From Candidatus Omnitrophota bacterium (lineage in GTDB: Bacteria; Omnitrophota; Gorgyraeia; 2-02-FULL-51-18), in NCBI GenBank assembly GCA_022072175.1, contig JAJVIE010000001.1:122718-186717 (forward strand): a stretch of 64,000 nucleotides of DNA. Reading direction: 5' to 3'. A model generated the notes under the pieces. It made no database searches, was not told where the DNA came from, and worked only from the letters and a program-made list of their open reading frames with translations. This document shows positions 25,138 to 35,295 of the stretch, piece after piece. Position numbers and translations under genes: made by a program. Numbering within the stretch: position 1 is the first letter of the stretch; the number at the start of each line of letters is the position of its first letter.

Positions 25138-26432
25138 TTTATCGCTCCGCTGACCTTGATCTCGCCTGAAATCAGCTTTGGGAGTAGAGAATCTCGCAAA
25201 AGCGATAGAGTGTTCGATTCTGCATGATTGGCGAGAAGACGATCAAAAAGAGGCCGACATAGATTGTTGAAAGCATCACGTAGCGATTCTTTTGGGATCA
25301 CCAGCGGAATAGACAGAATACCTTCGGCGCTCACGTTCGCTTGTGCGGTACCATGCGATTTGGATTCGACAAGTGATTTGAATTGATTTTGTCTCGCATA
25401 GCAATAAACGAATGCCAAAGCAGCCGTCCCACGCTCTTTCAATATGAATCTTCCTACACGTTGATTTAGTAAGGGGCTATTGCTGGTATGAGGCACAAGG
25501 CCAACTTCGCCTACGTACCCTGTCATTCCAATTAGGAGGTCGCCTGCTTGCAGTCGGAAGCGAGACAGATCAGAAGCGACTTGTTCTGATACATAGCTCA
25601 CCTGGCTTAAATCAACAATGCCTGGCTTTACGGAGCCAATCTTTACTACGGGCACACCGTATTCGAGCCAATCTGCGCTACTGAATGCATATCCATTTTG
25701 AAGTTCAGTGATGTCATTTAGTTTTCCAGCAATCCACCCCGTCGGAATCTCGCCAAGCTCGGAGTCCTCGAAGGAGGATGGAAAGAGATCGGCGATATGC
25801 TTTGGCAGGCCAGGATCGCGGCCCTCGGCTTTGGCGTGGACGGGATCGAAATCCACGAACCACGACTTGAAAATCGCCTGAGCCATCGCTTCGAGGGTTT
25901 CGTTCATGCGGTAATTTAGCTCTATTTTGTCATCGAAAGAGGCCAAGATTTTGGATATTGCTTGTTGATTAGTTTTGCTCTTGGGTGCTCGTAGACGAAC
26001 TTGCGTCATTGTTGATGCGCTAGCATTAGGTTGAGCAGACTTATCACCCAAAACGGAGTGAATAAAATCCCAAAAATAATTTGATTTCAAGAAATACGCT
26101 ATAAACCGTGAATCAAATTGCGGGGCGGCTTTTAGTCTGACCAAGTAAGACGCAAATACGGCGACTGGTGGATTCTTTATGTAAGCACTTGCACCAGTAG
26201 AAGCTCCTGTTCTCGCCAGCACAATATCGCCATCATGGAGAAGGTATTTTTCGATGGTGTCAGCATCAGTTTTGACATGGGGAACGCTTTTCCAATCAAT
26301 GTCCTTTGTAGCAATATCTGTTATGCGAAGAAATCGTGGTCCGCTCGAATCGTCCACAGCTGGAGCCGTCAGCCCGTAATCTACGGAGCTACAAGCATCT
26401 TTAAGTTTGCACTCAATCCATTCAGCCGCCAT
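25134..26432 (-). CDS. hsdS: Type I restriction-modification specificity subunit S
   Basis: This 432-residue HsdS has two target-recognition domains (about residues 1-150 and 210-370), each followed by a conserved helix: [20 protein letters not shown] and the final [17 protein letters not shown]. This is the normal two-half pattern that reads a split DNA site. It overlaps hsdM by 11 bases and hsdR by 4, so M, S and R form one operon. The target sequence cannot be read from the protein. Confidence 0.93.
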   Translation of the reverse strand: MAAEWIECKLKDACSSVDYGLTAPAVDDSSGPRFLRITDIATKDIDWKSVPHVKTDADTIEKYLLHDGDIVLARTGASTGASAYIKNPPVAVFASYLVRLKAAPQFDSRFIAYFLKSNYFWDFIHSVLGDKSAQPNASASTMTQVRLRAPKSKTNQQAISKILASFDDKIELNYRMNETLEAMAQAIFKSWFVDFDPVHAKAEGRDPGLPKHIADLFPSSFEDSELGEIPTGWIAGKLNDITELQNGYAFSSADWLEYGVPVVKIGSVKPGIVDLSQVSYVSEQVASDLSRFRLQAGDLLIGMTGYVGEVGLVPHTSNSPLLNQRVGRFILKERGTAALAFVYCYARQNQFKSLVESKSHGTAQANVSAEGILSIPLVIPKESLRDAFNNLCRPLFDRLLANHAESNTLSLLRDSLLPKLISGEIKVSGAIN

Positions 26433-27993
26433 AACCGAGCGTCCTTAAATTGGTTTTGATCGTTTTATCAAGTCTGATGGCCTCGTCCTGTTGCTGGCTC
26501 AGTAGTTCAGAAAAACGCTTCATCTTTTCTTCAAACGGTTCGCCATCATCCTCAATCTCTTGAGAGCCGACATATCGCCCAGGCGTGAGCACGAAGCCGT
26601 GCTTTTCGATCTCTTCTAGCTTCGCGCTCTTGCAGAACCCTGCCGCGTCAGCATACTTGCCAGCTTCCTTTTCTCCGCGCCAGGCGTGGTAGGTCTTGGC
26701 GATCTTGGCGACTTCATCGTCGCTTAGCTCGCGGTGCACACGATCAACAAGATGGCTCATGTTACGGGCATCTATGAAAAGCGTTTCACCTGAACGATCC
26801 CGATACTTCTTATCCTTCTTATTCCGTACCAAAAACCACAGGCACGCGGGAATCATGGCTCCGTAGAAAAGCTGGCCTGGAAGCGCGATCATGCAGTCCA
26901 CGAGATCAGCTTCGATGATTTTCTTGCGAATCTCTCCCTCGCCAGACTGGTTCGAACTCATGGAACCGTTAGCCATGACAAAGCCCGTGATTCCGCTGAG
27001 CGATAGATGGTGGATCATGTGCTGAATCCATCCAAAGTTGGCATTTCGATCTGGCGGTTCGCCGTACTTCCAGCGCACGTCGCCGCGCAGACGATCAGCA
27101 CCCCAGCCGTCGAGGTTGAACGGTGGATTGGCGAGGATAAAGTCGGCTTTTAGGTCTTTGTGCAGGTCGTTATGGAAGGTATCGGCATTGTGCGGGCCAA
27201 GATTCGCTTCGATCCCGCGAATGGCCATGTTCATTTTGGCAAGCCGCCATGTCGTAGGATTGGATTCCTGACCGAAGATGGCGATGTCCGTCCGTTTGCC
27301 GCCATGAGCACTGATAAACTCGGCGCTTTGGACGAACATACCGCTCGATCCACAGCATGGATCGTAGACACGCCCATGATACGGCTCAATCATTTCGACG
27401 AGGAGTTTGACCACGCATCGAGGGGTGTAGAACTCGCCACCTTTTCTTCCTTCTTGGCTTGCAAACTTGCTCAAGAAATACTCATACACGCGACCAAGAA
27501 TATCTTTCGAGCGATTCTCTTTATCGCCGAGACCGATTTTACCAATCAGGTCTATCAACTCGCCGAGGCGGTGCTTGTCGAGAGTAGGACGGGCGTAATC
27601 TTTGGAAAGAACGCCTTTAAGCGCGGGGTTTTCTTTTTCGATGGCGACCATCGCATCGTCAATAAACTTTCCGACGAGCGGGTCTTTGGCTTTGCCCTGG
27701 AGGAATGACCAACGGGCTACCTTTGGAACCCAGAAAATGCTTTCGGCTTTGTACTCATCACGGTCTTCGGGGTCGGCGTGCTTGTCTTTTTCGAGCTTGG
27801 CGTGAAGTTCTTCAAAGGCATCGGAGATGTACTTCAAAAAAATGAGGCCGAGGGCGACATGCTTATATTCGCCTGGGTCCATGTGGCCGCGCATCTTGTC
27901 TGCGGTCGCCCAGAGCTTCTCTTCAAAACCCAAAGTTGCACCGCCGTTCGCTGTTTTCTTGTCAGTCTTGCCTGACGCTTTGTGTCTAGCCAC
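26422..27993 (-). CDS. hsdM: Type I DNA adenine methyltransferase subunit M
   Basis: The 523-residue protein has an N-terminal helical domain, SAM-binding motif I in [11 protein letters not shown] and the adenine-N6 catalytic motif NPPF ([12 protein letters not shown]). It starts at GTG with GGAG six bases upstream. It is the first gene of the hsdMSR operon and would protect host sites together with HsdS. All expected motifs are intact. Confidence 0.95.
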   Translation of the reverse strand: MARHKASGKTDKKTANGGATLGFEEKLWATADKMRGHMDPGEYKHVALGLIFLKYISDAFEELHAKLEKDKHADPEDRDEYKAESIFWVPKVARWSFLQGKAKDPLVGKFIDDAMVAIEKENPALKGVLSKDYARPTLDKHRLGELIDLIGKIGLGDKENRSKDILGRVYEYFLSKFASQEGRKGGEFYTPRCVVKLLVEMIEPYHGRVYDPCCGSSGMFVQSAEFISAHGGKRTDIAIFGQESNPTTWRLAKMNMAIRGIEANLGPHNADTFHNDLHKDLKADFILANPPFNLDGWGADRLRGDVRWKYGEPPDRNANFGWIQHMIHHLSLSGITGFVMANGSMSSNQSGEGEIRKKIIEADLVDCMIALPGQLFYGAMIPACLWFLVRNKKDKKYRDRSGETLFIDARNMSHLVDRVHRELSDDEVAKIAKTYHAWRGEKEAGKYADAAGFCKSAKLEEIEKHGFVLTPGRYVGSQEIEDDGEPFEEKMKRFSELLSQQQDEAIRLDKTIKTNLRTLGYGG

Positions 27994-28083
27994 TTTTTTC
28001 TCCGTGCAGTTATCTGGCGTGTAACTCAGGTCTAACCATGGGCTATTTTAGCGTGCCGTCATCATGCTTGATAGCACTTCGGG

Positions 28084-28779
28084 TTACCTCCTCCCCCTCA
28101 CCCCCGGATACAGCGTGGGGACAGGGTCCGACTGCCAGTAGGCGTAGGTGTCGATGTCCATGAGGGTGAGCTTGCCCGACCAGCCGGCGCCGGTGTCGAG
28201 CGCTCGGATGTTGCACACGCGCATGGGCTCGGTCGTCTTGTACACGAGGGTGGTGGTGTGGCCGACGAAAATATCGGTCCACTCACCGTAGCGGTGCTCG
28301 GGGTCGGTCTTGTGGTGGCGCGCGGCGTTGTACACGAGGTCACGGTCCCACAGGAGCGTCTCCTCATCCTGGTGGGTGAGGTGGCGGGTGGGATCCACTC
28401 CGGCGTGGACGAAGAGCTTGCCGTCGATCTCAAGATACTTACGCGCCTCTTCGATGAGCTTGCGGTGTGCGGGCGGGACGTTGGCCCTGTCCTTGCCGTA
28501 GGACTCGAGCGTCCCCTGCCCGCCCTGGGTGGTCCACTCCCGGCCCTTCCAGCCCTCCTGCATCCACCGGAGCGACCACTGGTCGTGGTTGCCGAGGAGG
28601 ATCCGGCGGTTGGGGATGCTGAGGAGCTCATCCATCACCTTGTGCACCTCCGGCCAGCCGTCGCAGATATCCCCGAGACTGATGAGGAGGTCTTGTTCTT
28701 TGTTGAAACTCGCTCTCTCGAGGCACTGCACGAGGGCCTTGTGGGCGCCGTGGATGTCCCCGACGACGTAGCGGGCCAC
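28084..28779 (-). CDS. PPP-family metallophosphoesterase
   Basis: At 231 residues it shows the dimetal motifs GDIHG, GDICD and GNHDQW and the later metal His in VHAGVD and GHTTT. The usual GDxVDRG is GDICDGW here, lacking the Arg that most protein phosphatases use. The substrate could be a phosphoprotein or a diadenosine/small nucleotide. It starts at GTG whose G is the last base of the UDG stop codon (TAGTG), so it is coupled to that repair gene. Confidence 0.82.
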   Translation of the reverse strand: MARYVVGDIHGAHKALVQCLERASFNKEQDLLISLGDICDGWPEVHKVMDELLSIPNRRILLGNHDQWSLRWMQEGWKGREWTTQGGQGTLESYGKDRANVPPAHRKLIEEARKYLEIDGKLFVHAGVDPTRHLTHQDEETLLWDRDLVYNAARHHKTDPEHRYGEWTDIFVGHTTTLVYKTTEPMRVCNIRALDTGAGWSGKLTLMDIDTYAYWQSDPVPTLYPGVRGRR

Positions 28780-29429
28780 TAGAGCTGCTCCGGCTTGGGC
28801 TTGGGGTCGAGGTGCTGTCTTGTGAGCTCCTGACGCACGTTGTCGAGGTGCGTCATCGCCTCGGTGCGTTTGCGCGGATCATAGAGGAGGTACGCCGGGT
28901 GGTACATCACGGCGATGCGGGTGCGGTGCTCGGCGATCGTGGCGTCCGCCACCTGTCCGGCCTCCTCGCTCATCTTGAGGGTCTTGGCTTTGTCCGGGTA
29001 CAGACGGCCGTAGGCGGTGCGGCCCATAAGGAGCATGAGCTTGGGCTGTGTGATGCGGATCTGCTCCAAGAGGGTCGGTAGACAGCTGTGGGCTTCTTCC
29101 GGGGTCGGGGTGCGGTTGTCCGGGGGTCTGCACTTCAGGACGTTGGCGATGAGGACATCCCGGGCCGGGTCGAGTCCGGCGTAGGTGAGCATGCGATCGA
29201 GCATCTTGCCCGCCCGGCCGACGAAACACTGCCCCGTCTTCTCCTCCTGCTCGCCGGGGGCTTCGCCGATGACGAGGATGTCGGCCTGGGGGTTGCCGCG
29301 GTCAAAGACGAGATTCTTGCGAGTGGCCTTGAGCGGGCAGTCGGGACAGCCGGTGCGGAGGAAACTCCGCTTGAGCGTGTCGTAGCGCTCGATGCGGTCT
29401 TGGACGATCGGAGGACTAGCGGGTCGCAT
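28779..29429 (-). CDS. Family 4 uracil-DNA glycosylase
   Basis: This 216-residue enzyme has GEAPGEQE (motif 1), the four Fe-S cysteines (two in GCPDCPL, one in LKCRPP, one in SCLP) and HPAYLL (motif 2). These mark family 4 UDGs, which remove uracil left by cytosine deamination. The ATG at 29429 lies 14 bases inside the end of the preceding DUF6580 gene. It is coupled to the phosphatase by a one-base overlap. Confidence 0.9.
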   Translation of the reverse strand: MRPASPPIVQDRIERYDTLKRSFLRTGCPDCPLKATRKNLVFDRGNPQADILVIGEAPGEQEEKTGQCFVGRAGKMLDRMLTYAGLDPARDVLIANVLKCRPPDNRTPTPEEAHSCLPTLLEQIRITQPKLMLLMGRTAYGRLYPDKAKTLKMSEEAGQVADATIAEHRTRIAVMYHPAYLLYDPRKRTEAMTHLDNVRQELTRQHLDPKPKPEQL

Positions 29430-29943
29430 CCGCCCTGAGCGGACGGCCGGCGCTGATGAGCCGGTAGACGAGATAAAACACCCCGGCGTACACCAGGTCC
29501 CCGGCCACAGCGTTGCGCACGAAGGGCAGGGCCATCACATAGCACTCGAGGAGTCCGGCGGCGGTCTTGGGGTACAGGTCCTGCCAGATCCACACACCGA
29601 GGTTCGTGAGCACAAAGAAGATGAGCGTCCCCGTCAGCGTCCCGGCGAGGATAGGCAGAGCGCTCAGGTGGCCGCGCAGGCGCACGCCCACGAGCGTCGT
29701 GAGCCAGAAGCATCCCCACGTGAGCCAGAAGAGATCGTGCGTCGGCTGGAAAAAGTCACTGGCCGCGATCGCGATGAGCGGCACCCACAGCGCCAGCGAC
29801 GGCCGCAGGAGCATCCCCGAGAAGAGCGCGATCGCCGTCAGCGGTGTGAAATTCTCCGGATGCGGCAGAGTGCGCAGGACGATGCCCGCGGCGATGAGCG
29901 CAAGGGCCAGGACTTCCTGGGATCGGATCAGCGGGTGTTTCAT
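29416..29943 (-). CDS. DUF6580-type membrane protein
   Basis: The 175-residue protein has about five membrane segments and the hallmark NFTPLTAIALFSG with a following SDFFQP, as in DUF6580 proteins, which look like small substrate-binding membrane components and are often near cofactor or corrinoid genes. The start at 29943 overlaps the PIG-L stop by four bases (ATGA). The longer frame upstream lies inside that gene. Substrate unknown. Confidence 0.75.
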   Translation of the reverse strand: MKHPLIRSQEVLALALIAAGIVLRTLPHPENFTPLTAIALFSGMLLRPSLALWVPLIAIAASDFFQPTHDLFWLTWGCFWLTTLVGVRLRGHLSALPILAGTLTGTLIFFVLTNLGVWIWQDLYPKTAAGLLECYVMALPFVRNAVAGDLVYAGVFYLVYRLISAGRPLRADATR

Positions 29944-31370
29944 GAGAGGGGGCCTCCGGTTTCGGGGGACATTATAGCATCGGCCGGGACGGTCTTGATG
30001 GGGTTTTGGGGTACGGTCAGCAGCTGCCAGGCCCCGGGACCGGAGGGCGTCTCCTGGCTCGCCGACAGCACCGACACGTACATCCGGTCGGGCTTGCCGA
30101 GCAGGTCCAACGGCACGCGCACCACCAGGCGCTTGTTCTTGACGCCGTAGAGCACTTGAGCGCCGCGATACGGCCGGCCGTTGACATTGACCGACAGGCG
30201 CTGGCCCTGCAGGGCCAGACGCACCTTGGGCATCGCGCCAAAAGGATACGGTTCCCGGTGCCCGTACAGATGGATGTACAACGGCCCCAGCTCCTCCCAG
30301 TGGTCGCTGAGATTGAGATCGACCCACAACTCCTTGCCGCGCACCGACAGCGTCGGACCCGGTGTCTCGGAGGGCGCGGTCAGCTCCACCCCGGCCGGAC
30401 CGGCGGGGATGCCCTCCGGAGCCAGACGCGCGTACAGCTCCTCGTCCCGCGCAAATGACAGGAGAAAACGCTTCTTATAGGCGATCTGGCTGGCGTACGT
30501 CTCGATGGCGGCTTTCTTGGTGGAGACCTCCTCAGGCGTGAGCTCGAGCTTGAGCCACTCGGCCCGGGCGCTGGCCGCGCGCGCCTCGGCGGTGGCGCCC
30601 TCGGCGTGGATCAGGTAGCCGTAGATGACCGGCTCAGGGAGCGTGTCGCGCAGGTTGAGCAGGGCCGCGGTCGTGAAGAGATACGCGGCCCGGTGGTCCG
30701 GGTTGGCGTCAAAAGGCGCCGTGACCGCCACATGCGTCGGGCGATAGTCGAGCAGCGCGCGCTCCACATCCCGCAAGAGGTTGTCGGCGGTGTAGTCGCT
30801 CTCGTAGCCGACATCGTCCTTGTAGGGTACGCGCGAGATGCGGGTCAGCAGACTGCGGTAGGGCCGCTTGGCGTTCCAGTACGAGTACCAGAGCTTGAGC
30901 AGTGCCGAGTCCGGATAGCCGAGCCAGACGGTCTGATCGTCGGTGTAGCCGAGCAGGCGCAGGGCGCGGTGGGCCTCGTCCTTGCGCAGGAGACCGTTCT
31001 TGATGAAATCCTTGCGGCGCATGAGGGGCTTCTTGCGGTGGAGGATGGACGACAGTTCGTTGTTCTCGCCGTGCGTCAGGTGCAGGACGAGCACGGCCGC
31101 TCCGGCCTTGCGCGCGCGCTGGAGGAGCCCTCCGGCGCCTAGCGTCTCATCGTCCGGATGCGGGGCCACCACCAGCAGGCGGTCCTTGGACGTGAGCTCC
31201 GGCAGTTCGGGTAGAGCCGGCACATCGGCCGCGCGCGCGGCCGGCGGGACGGCGACGCACAACGCCAGCGCCACCAGCGCGGCGGCGGCGCGGGCCCTAG
31301 CCCGACGGATCCAGACGCACCAGGAGGCGCTCGGTATCGGCAGAGATCTCGGTGATCTTGAGTCGTCCAT
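29940..31370 (-). CDS. Exported PIG-L family deacetylase
   Basis: The protein, about 476 residues, has a signal-like hydrophobic run (AAAALVALALCVAVPPAARA). It then shows the LmbE/PIG-L zinc motif APHPDDETLGAGG, a conserved THGENNE and NPDHRAAY, where the third zinc-site His is expected. The family removes acetyl groups from N-acetylglucosamine-type sugars. The last 130 residues form a separate beta-rich domain. The exact start is unsure: 31370 (ATG, GAGG upstream) overlaps the ArnT-like gene by 74 bases, while a GTG nearer the signal is possible. It probably trims a sugar outside the cytoplasm. Confidence 0.75.
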   Translation of the reverse strand: MDDSRSPRSLPIPSASWCVWIRRARARAAAALVALALCVAVPPAARAADVPALPELPELTSKDRLLVVAPHPDDETLGAGGLLQRARKAGAAVLVLHLTHGENNELSSILHRKKPLMRRKDFIKNGLLRKDEAHRALRLLGYTDDQTVWLGYPDSALLKLWYSYWNAKRPYRSLLTRISRVPYKDDVGYESDYTADNLLRDVERALLDYRPTHVAVTAPFDANPDHRAAYLFTTAALLNLRDTLPEPVIYGYLIHAEGATAEARAASARAEWLKLELTPEEVSTKKAAIETYASQIAYKKRFLLSFARDEELYARLAPEGIPAGPAGVELTAPSETPGPTLSVRGKELWVDLNLSDHWEELGPLYIHLYGHREPYPFGAMPKVRLALQGQRLSVNVNGRPYRGAQVLYGVKNKRLVVRVPLDLLGKPDRMYVSVLSASQETPSGPGAWQLLTVPQNPIKTVPADAIMSPETGGPLS

Positions 31371-32967
31371 TGGAGGACACCTCGAGCATACGCTTGTCTT
31401 TGGGTCGCAGATAACCGGCCTGAGGCCAGCTCTGACCGCTCTGAGCCAGGAGGCCCGGCGTGTCGGATACCACCGCCAGAGGATGCGGCGTGTACCACGC
31501 TCTGGGCCCGTCCCCGGCCACCACGACCGGGTGAGATACACCAGTATAGTACACCACTCCCCTCACGCACATCTTGCTCGACACCGCCCCGCCCAGACCC
31601 GCCTGCCGGGCCTCCGCCGCCCACGGCCGGGCCGAGAACCTTTTCTCCACCCGCGGCAGGAACGATCCGTAGACGGTCCACACGCACAGCACCGCCGCGA
31701 GGGCCGCCGCCGCGGCCGGAGCGGCCGGACGCTTGGCGCCCAGGGCCCGGCAGAGCAGGGCCCCCATCGCCGTAAGCAAGCTCCCGCAGACCAGCGCCGG
31801 AGCCAGCGCCTCCGTCAGTCCCGTACGTGTCAGGTACACGGCCATACCGGCCGTCGCGGCCAGCGGCACGCACACCCAGGCGATCGCAAGACCCGCGCGG
31901 CGCCGGGCGCTGTGTCTGACGGCCCGGTGCGTCTCCACCAGCCACAGCGCCGCAAGCAGCGTCAGCGCCGGATACACCGGATAGATGTAGCTGGCGAGCT
32001 TGGACTTGGACAGGGTCAGCACGGTCACGCTCGTCACGACCAGCCCCCCGAGCAGGACCGCCGCCTCAGGCAGTCCGGCGCTCCGGCGCCGCGCCAGCCG
32101 CAGGGCCCTCAAGAGCGCCGCGGGCACCAGGACGCTCCACGGCCACAGCCCGATCAGCACCGCCAGCGGATAGAAGTGCCACCGGTCCGACCCGCTGTGT
32201 TCGGCGATGAAGAACCTCCGCACGTTCTCATGCACGAGGCTCTGGTACAAGAAGTCCGTCCCGTACCAGGCGGTCATGAGCGTGTACCACGGCACGACGA
32301 TGACGGCCAGGAGCGCGTAGCCCGACAGGTACTGTAGCGGACGGATCTCGCGCTGACGGTTCGATGCGATCGCATACCACCACACGGCCATCGAGGGGAT
32401 GAGGAGCGCCACGGGTCCTTTGGTGAGCCAACCCGCACCGGCGGCCGCCCAGTAGACGAGCCAGCCCAGCGCCGGACGGCGCGGCCCCCAGAACACCAGC
32501 GTCGCCCCCCACACCGACGTCCAGACGCACAGCGCGAGGGTCATGTCGGTGAACGCCAGCCGTCCGAGAGCGACGCTCTTGCCGCAGACAGCGAGCATCG
32601 CACTGCCCAGGAGCGCGACGGCCGGACGCTCGAAGAGCCGCCGTCCCACCGCGTACGTCACGAGCAGGAGCAGGATCGCCGAGAGCGCCGAAGGCAGGCG
32701 CGCCGCGGCTTCGCTCTCGCCCATGAGGCGCGTCGAGGCCAGGATGAGCCAGTAGGTCAGAGGGGGTTTTTCCCACTGGGGTTGACCGAAAAGACGCGGG
32801 GTCAGGAGATCACCGGATTCGCGCATCTGCCGCGCGGTCAGCGGATAGAACGGCTCGCTCGGATCCAGCAGGCCCGCCGTACCGAGATGAGGCAAGTACA
32901 GCGCGGCGCCCAGGAGCACCAGGGCCAGCACATGGATGAGCGCGGGATCGCGGCGACAGCGGGTCAC
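31297..32967 (-). CDS. ArnT-like membrane glycosyltransferase (GT-C)
   Basis: The 556-residue protein begins with a membrane helix and has the GT-C catalytic loop LLDPSEPFYPLTARQM, where Asp/Glu act, then WEKPPLTYW, as in ArnT and PMT-family enzymes. About eleven membrane segments follow, and a soluble C-domain of about 100 residues. It would move a lipid-linked sugar onto lipid A or another acceptor on the periplasmic side. I chose the GTG at 32967 because earlier starts would run into the divergent mutY. A TATAAT ten bases upstream suggests a nearly leaderless mRNA. Confidence 0.78.
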   Translation of the reverse strand: MTRCRRDPALIHVLALVLLGAALYLPHLGTAGLLDPSEPFYPLTARQMRESGDLLTPRLFGQPQWEKPPLTYWLILASTRLMGESEAAARLPSALSAILLLLVTYAVGRRLFERPAVALLGSAMLAVCGKSVALGRLAFTDMTLALCVWTSVWGATLVFWGPRRPALGWLVYWAAAGAGWLTKGPVALLIPSMAVWWYAIASNRQREIRPLQYLSGYALLAVIVVPWYTLMTAWYGTDFLYQSLVHENVRRFFIAEHSGSDRWHFYPLAVLIGLWPWSVLVPAALLRALRLARRRSAGLPEAAVLLGGLVVTSVTVLTLSKSKLASYIYPVYPALTLLAALWLVETHRAVRHSARRRAGLAIAWVCVPLAATAGMAVYLTRTGLTEALAPALVCGSLLTAMGALLCRALGAKRPAAPAAAAALAAVLCVWTVYGSFLPRVEKRFSARPWAAEARQAGLGGAVSSKMCVRGVVYYTGVSHPVVVAGDGPRAWYTPHPLAVVSDTPGLLAQSGQSWPQAGYLRPKDKRMLEVSSNGRLKITEISADTERLLVRLDPSG

Positions 32968-32976
32968 AGTGCGGGC

Positions 32977-32982
32977 ATTATA
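32977..32982 (-). promoter_or_regulatory. Consensus -10 box for the ArnT-like gene
   Basis: TATAAT on the minus strand ends nine bases before the GTG, putting the transcription start about three bases before it. No good -35 is visible at 16-18 bases. The 67-base gap to mutY must also hold the mutY promoter; TACCAT at 33022-33027 ends seven bases before the mutY ATG. Confidence 0.5.
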
Positions 32983-33034
32983 CCCTGTCCGGCGCTGTTG
33001 GTGGCACAGCGCCCGATGCGCTACCATAGGCGCC

Positions 33035-34123
33035 ATGACCCTTCAGCGGAGTCTTCTGGATTGGTTCGCCCGGCACGCCCGTCCCCTGCCCTGGCGTCGT
33101 CACTACAGACCCTATGAGGTCTGGATCTCCGAGATCATGCTCCAGCAGACGCAGATGGACACCGTTCTGCCGTACTTCGAGCGGTGGATGCGGGCCTTCC
33201 CGACCGTGCGCGATCTGGCGAGAGCTCCGCAGAGCCGTGTGCTCGAGCTCTGGCAAGGCCTCGGCTACTACTCGAGGGCGCGCAATCTCCACCACTCGGC
33301 CCGGCTCATCGTCGAGCGGCACGGCGGGGAGTTCCCGAGGGACCATGAGGCCATCCGCTCGCTCAAAGGCGTCGGACCGTACACGGCGGGCGCCATCTCG
33401 AGCATCGCCTTCGGTGAAGACCGCCCCATCGTCGACGGCAACGTCATCCGCGTGCTCGCCCGTCTGTACGCGATGGACGCCGAGCCCGACCGCTCGGAGG
33501 GCAGCGCGTGGTGGCGGCTCCAGAGCTCGCTGATCCCTCCGGGACAGGCGCGGCTGTTCAATCAGGCCATGATGGAGCTGGGCGCTCTCGTGTGCCTGCC
33601 CAAGAGCCCGCTGTGCGCGGACTGTCCGGTGCGCTCTCATTGCCGCGCGTATCAGGAAGGACGCGTCGACGAACTGCCCCGGCCCCGTCAACGCCGCGCC
33701 ACCGAGCGCGTGACGGCCGCTTGTATCGCGTGGGTCAAGGACGGCCGGGTGCTCGTGCGGCGCCGGCCCGAGGGCGGGATCTTCGGCGGATTGTGGGAAC
33801 TGCCCGAGTGGAAACTCGCCCGCGGCTCTCATCTGGAGCCCTCACGGGCGCTGGCGGCGTTGCGGCGGCACGTCGGAGACAGCGTCGATCTGAGCCCGGC
33901 GGGTGTGGTGCGGCGCAGTTACACGCACCATCAGGAGCGCCTGCACGTGTACACGGCCGCGGGGAGCGGTCCGTCACGGGATCCGGACGGATGGACGGTC
34001 CGGAGGGTGCCCTTGTCCTCTCCCGGGGTGCCGCTCTCAGCGGCCTATACCCGGGCGATCGAGCGTATCGCCGCTAGCGCGAGGCCTGCGGAGCGCAGTC
34101 GCGGCAGAACCCAAAAAGCTTGA
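33035..34123 (+). CDS. mutY: A/G-specific adenine glycosylase MutY
   Basis: The 362-residue enzyme has the helix-hairpin-helix LKGVGPYTAGAISSIAFGE and the catalytic Asp in PIVDGNV. The Fe-S loop C-x6-C-x2-C-x5-C is in CLPKSPLCADCPVRSHC, and a C-terminal NUDIX-like domain recognises 8-oxoG. It removes A paired with 8-oxoguanine. I start at ATG 33035 (MTLQRSLLDWF), discarding 33 upstream codons that overlap the divergent gene. Its 3' end overlaps the convergent fur-like gene by 50 bases. Confidence 0.93.
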   Translation: MTLQRSLLDWFARHARPLPWRRHYRPYEVWISEIMLQQTQMDTVLPYFERWMRAFPTVRDLARAPQSRVLELWQGLGYYSRARNLHHSARLIVERHGGEFPRDHEAIRSLKGVGPYTAGAISSIAFGEDRPIVDGNVIRVLARLYAMDAEPDRSEGSAWWRLQSSLIPPGQARLFNQAMMELGALVCLPKSPLCADCPVRSHCRAYQEGRVDELPRPRQRRATERVTAACIAWVKDGRVLVRRRPEGGIFGGLWELPEWKLARGSHLEPSRALAALRRHVGDSVDLSPAGVVRRSYTHHQERLHVYTAAGSGPSRDPDGWTVRRVPLSSPGVPLSAAYTRAIERIAASARPAERSRGRTQKA

Positions 34124-34517
34124 GCGAGTGGTACACGATCTGGAAGTCGATCTTGTCCGCCTCTTCGTCCTGTAGCCGCTCGATCTTGTTGTTCTCGAAC
34201 TCCAGGATCTTCCCGCAGCGGATGCAGATGAAGTGGTCATGGTGCCCGTGCCCCAGCGAGCGCTCGTACACCATGCGTCCCCGGCCAAAATCCTGCTCCT
34301 CCAGGAGACGCGCTTCCTTGAGCAGGGCCAGCGTCCGGTAGACGGTGGCCTTGGAGATCGAGCTGTCCTCGCGGCGGCACAGGTCCAGCAGTTCCTCGGC
34401 TCCGAAGTGTCCCTCCGCCTCCATCGCCCGGCGCAGGATCGTGCGGCGCTGGCTGGTCAGCTTGAGGTCCTTCTGCTTGAGATAGTCCGTGAAGACCTGT
34501 TCGGCCTCTGCGGTCAT
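34074..34517 (-). CDS. Fur-family metalloregulator
   Basis: The 147-residue protein has the Fur winged helix (LKLTSQRRTILRRAM, SISKATVYRTLALL), the regulatory-metal region HGHHDHFICIRCG and a structural Zn site (CIRC and FCRDC). It is the last gene of the iron-uptake run, ten bases after the permease, and three boxes of Fur type sit over the hemP start at the head of the run. It is therefore the most likely iron sensor of that set. PerR or Zur are the alternatives within the family. Confidence 0.88.
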   Translation of the reverse strand: MTAEAEQVFTDYLKQKDLKLTSQRRTILRRAMEAEGHFGAEELLDLCRREDSSISKATVYRTLALLKEARLLEEQDFGRGRMVYERSLGHGHHDHFICIRCGKILEFENNKIERLQDEEADKIDFQIVYHSLKLFGFCRDCAPQASR

Positions 34518-34527
34518 CGGCTCCTCC

Positions 34528-35295
34528 CTATGCGGCCGCGCCCAGACGCGCCCGGACGGCGCGGCTGACGCGGTCGGTGATCATCACGACGACGAACGTC
34601 ACCAGGAGCGCCGTCATCAGATGGCGGTACTGCAGCATCTGCACGTATCCGAGCATGTAGTAGCCGATGCCGCCCGCGCCCACGAACCCCAGGATCGCCG
34701 ACGCCCGGATGTTGTACTCGAACATGAAGAGCGCCTGGCCCAGCACGGTGTTGGACGCCTCGGGCAGGAGCGCGTAGCGGAAGATCTGCAAGCGGCGCGC
34801 TCCGGTGCCGCGTACGGCCTCGAGCACCTCGGGGTCCACGCCCTCGAAGGCCTCGTAGTAGATCTTGCCCAGATAACCGACCGTGTACAGCGCCACTCCG
34901 AGGATGCCCGCCGCCTCGCCCAGACCGAACGCCACCACGAACACCACACCGAAGAGGATCGACGGCACCGTCCGCAGAGCGCCTACGACGGCGCGCGAGG
35001 CCCCGCTCACCGCGGGCCCGAACAGCGTCCGCGTCGACAGGTACGCCAGCGGCACCGACAGCAGGAAACCCAGCACCGTACCCGCGTAGGCGATGCGCAC
35101 GGTCTCGGCCATCGCGCGGATCAGGATCGGCAGGCTCTCGAGGTCCGGCGGGAAGAGGTCCGAAGCGAAGACACCCAGGTGCGTCAGGCCTTTGAGCCAT
35201 GCTTGAGGGTCGGCCAGACCCGCTCCGGCCAGCACCGCTCCGAACAACACCGCCAGCGTGAGCGTGATCAGCCCTGCGGCTCCGGGCCGTTTCAT
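34528..35295 (-). CDS. ABC transporter permease, PhnE-like
   Basis: This 255-residue protein has about six membrane segments and the coupling-helix loop EAVRGTGARRLQIFRYALLPE typical of PhnE-type permeases. It overlaps the ATPase gene by four bases (ATGA). In the PhnCDE family the usual cargo is phosphonate or phosphite. Here the cargo is more likely what the linked TonB system brings in; that is inferred from context only. Confidence 0.85.
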   Translation of the reverse strand: MKRPGAAGLITLTLAVLFGAVLAGAGLADPQAWLKGLTHLGVFASDLFPPDLESLPILIRAMAETVRIAYAGTVLGFLLSVPLAYLSTRTLFGPAVSGASRAVVGALRTVPSILFGVVFVVAFGLGEAAGILGVALYTVGYLGKIYYEAFEGVDPEVLEAVRGTGARRLQIFRYALLPEASNTVLGQALFMFEYNIRASAILGFVGAGGIGYYMLGYVQMLQYRHLMTALLVTFVVVMITDRVSRAVRARLGAAA

